From: Sphingomonadaceae bacterium
GTDB lineage: Bacteria > Pseudomonadota > Alphaproteobacteria > Sphingomonadales > Sphingomonadaceae
Assembly: GCA_947375105.1 (NCBI GenBank)
Contig: CANCET010000017.1
Coordinates: 1 to 33,617, forward strand
Length of the DNA stretch: 33,617 nt
Direction: 5' to 3'
Shown: piece after piece, positions 33,546 through 33,617 of the stretch
Layout: each line of letters begins with the position of its first letter
Numbering within the stretch: position 1 is the stretch's first letter
Notes under the pieces: model-generated
Database searches by the model: none
What the model saw: the letters and a program-made list of their open reading frames with translations, nothing else
Told to the model about the DNA's origin: nothing
Program-made: the position numbers and the translations under genes

Positions 33546-33617
33546 CCGACCTCTCCCCCTTCAGACAGCGCGTGCTGGCGCTCCTGCTGCTGGCGGCAGC
33601 GGTTTTGCTGTTCACGT
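33542..33617 (+). CDS. gspM: Type II secretion system protein GspM (N-terminus only; cut by window end)
   Basis: ATG at 33542 overlaps the gspL stop (ATGA). The 25 visible codons read MTDLSPFRQRVLALLLLAAA followed by VLLFT: a short cytoplasmic tail and the start of one transmembrane helix, as expected for GspM, which follows and partners GspL. The rest lies beyond the window, so the call rests mainly on position and the N-terminal layout. Confidence 0.75.
   Translation, partial: MTDLSPFRQRVLALLLLAAAVLLFT

Noticed and set aside
1..33617. CRISPR arrays, tRNA/rRNA genes, insertion sequences, prophage or integrase genes
   Set aside because: None was seen: no regularly spaced repeats, no transposase or integrase motifs, no tRNA-like cloverleaf noticed by eye. 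A covariance-model search would be needed to exclude small RNAs.

Overview
The window reads as a GC-rich alphaproteobacterial chromosome segment, most likely from Sphingomonadales (a Novosphingobium- or Sphingomonas-like organism). That call rests on GC-rich codon use, the gene content and the family resemblance of the proteins; no rRNA or marker gene is present to prove it. Almost the whole window is devoted to moving proteins across, or placing them in, the cell envelope.

Layout. 1-677 (minus): modA, the molybdate-binding protein of an ABC importer, cut by the window edge. 875-1582 (plus): a periplasmic CPYC thioredoxin-fold oxidoreductase whose ribosome-binding site lies inside a predicted leader hairpin. 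1824-6453 (minus): two tandem, closely related, exported PstS-like proteins of about 650 aa. Each has its own Pho-box-like promoter block about 220 bp upstream and tandem terminators. 6901-27275 (minus): a roughly 20 kb run of seven co-oriented genes, read in the order tpsB - exbB (fused to DUF2341/LamG-like periplasmic domains) - exbD - tonB - putative porin - giant tpsA exoprotein (4345 aa) - ompH/skp-like chaperone. 27539 to the end (plus, divergent): a type II secretion (T2SS) operon gspE-F-G-H-I-J-L-M, with M cut by the window edge and no gspK between J and L.

How the genes fit together (inference). TpsB should export the giant beta-helical TpsA across the outer membrane, with the OmpH/Skp-like chaperone holding clients in the periplasm. 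The co-operonic ExbB-ExbD-TonB set would form a dedicated proton-driven motor whose outer-membrane client could be TpsB, the porin or the TpsA assembly. The T2SS could secrete folded exoproteins; the PstS-like twins, each with six conserved cysteines, are the obvious local candidates, and the CPYC oxidoreductase may help fold them. The gene set closely resembles the phosphate-starvation-induced region of Pseudomonas aeruginosa that holds the Hxc T2SS, the TPS pair PdtA/PdtB, exbB2 and exbD2. The PstS-like genes and their Pho-box-like promoters point to the same theme here: a low-phosphate dual-secretion island. The energised two-partner secretion idea is the least described and most interesting part.
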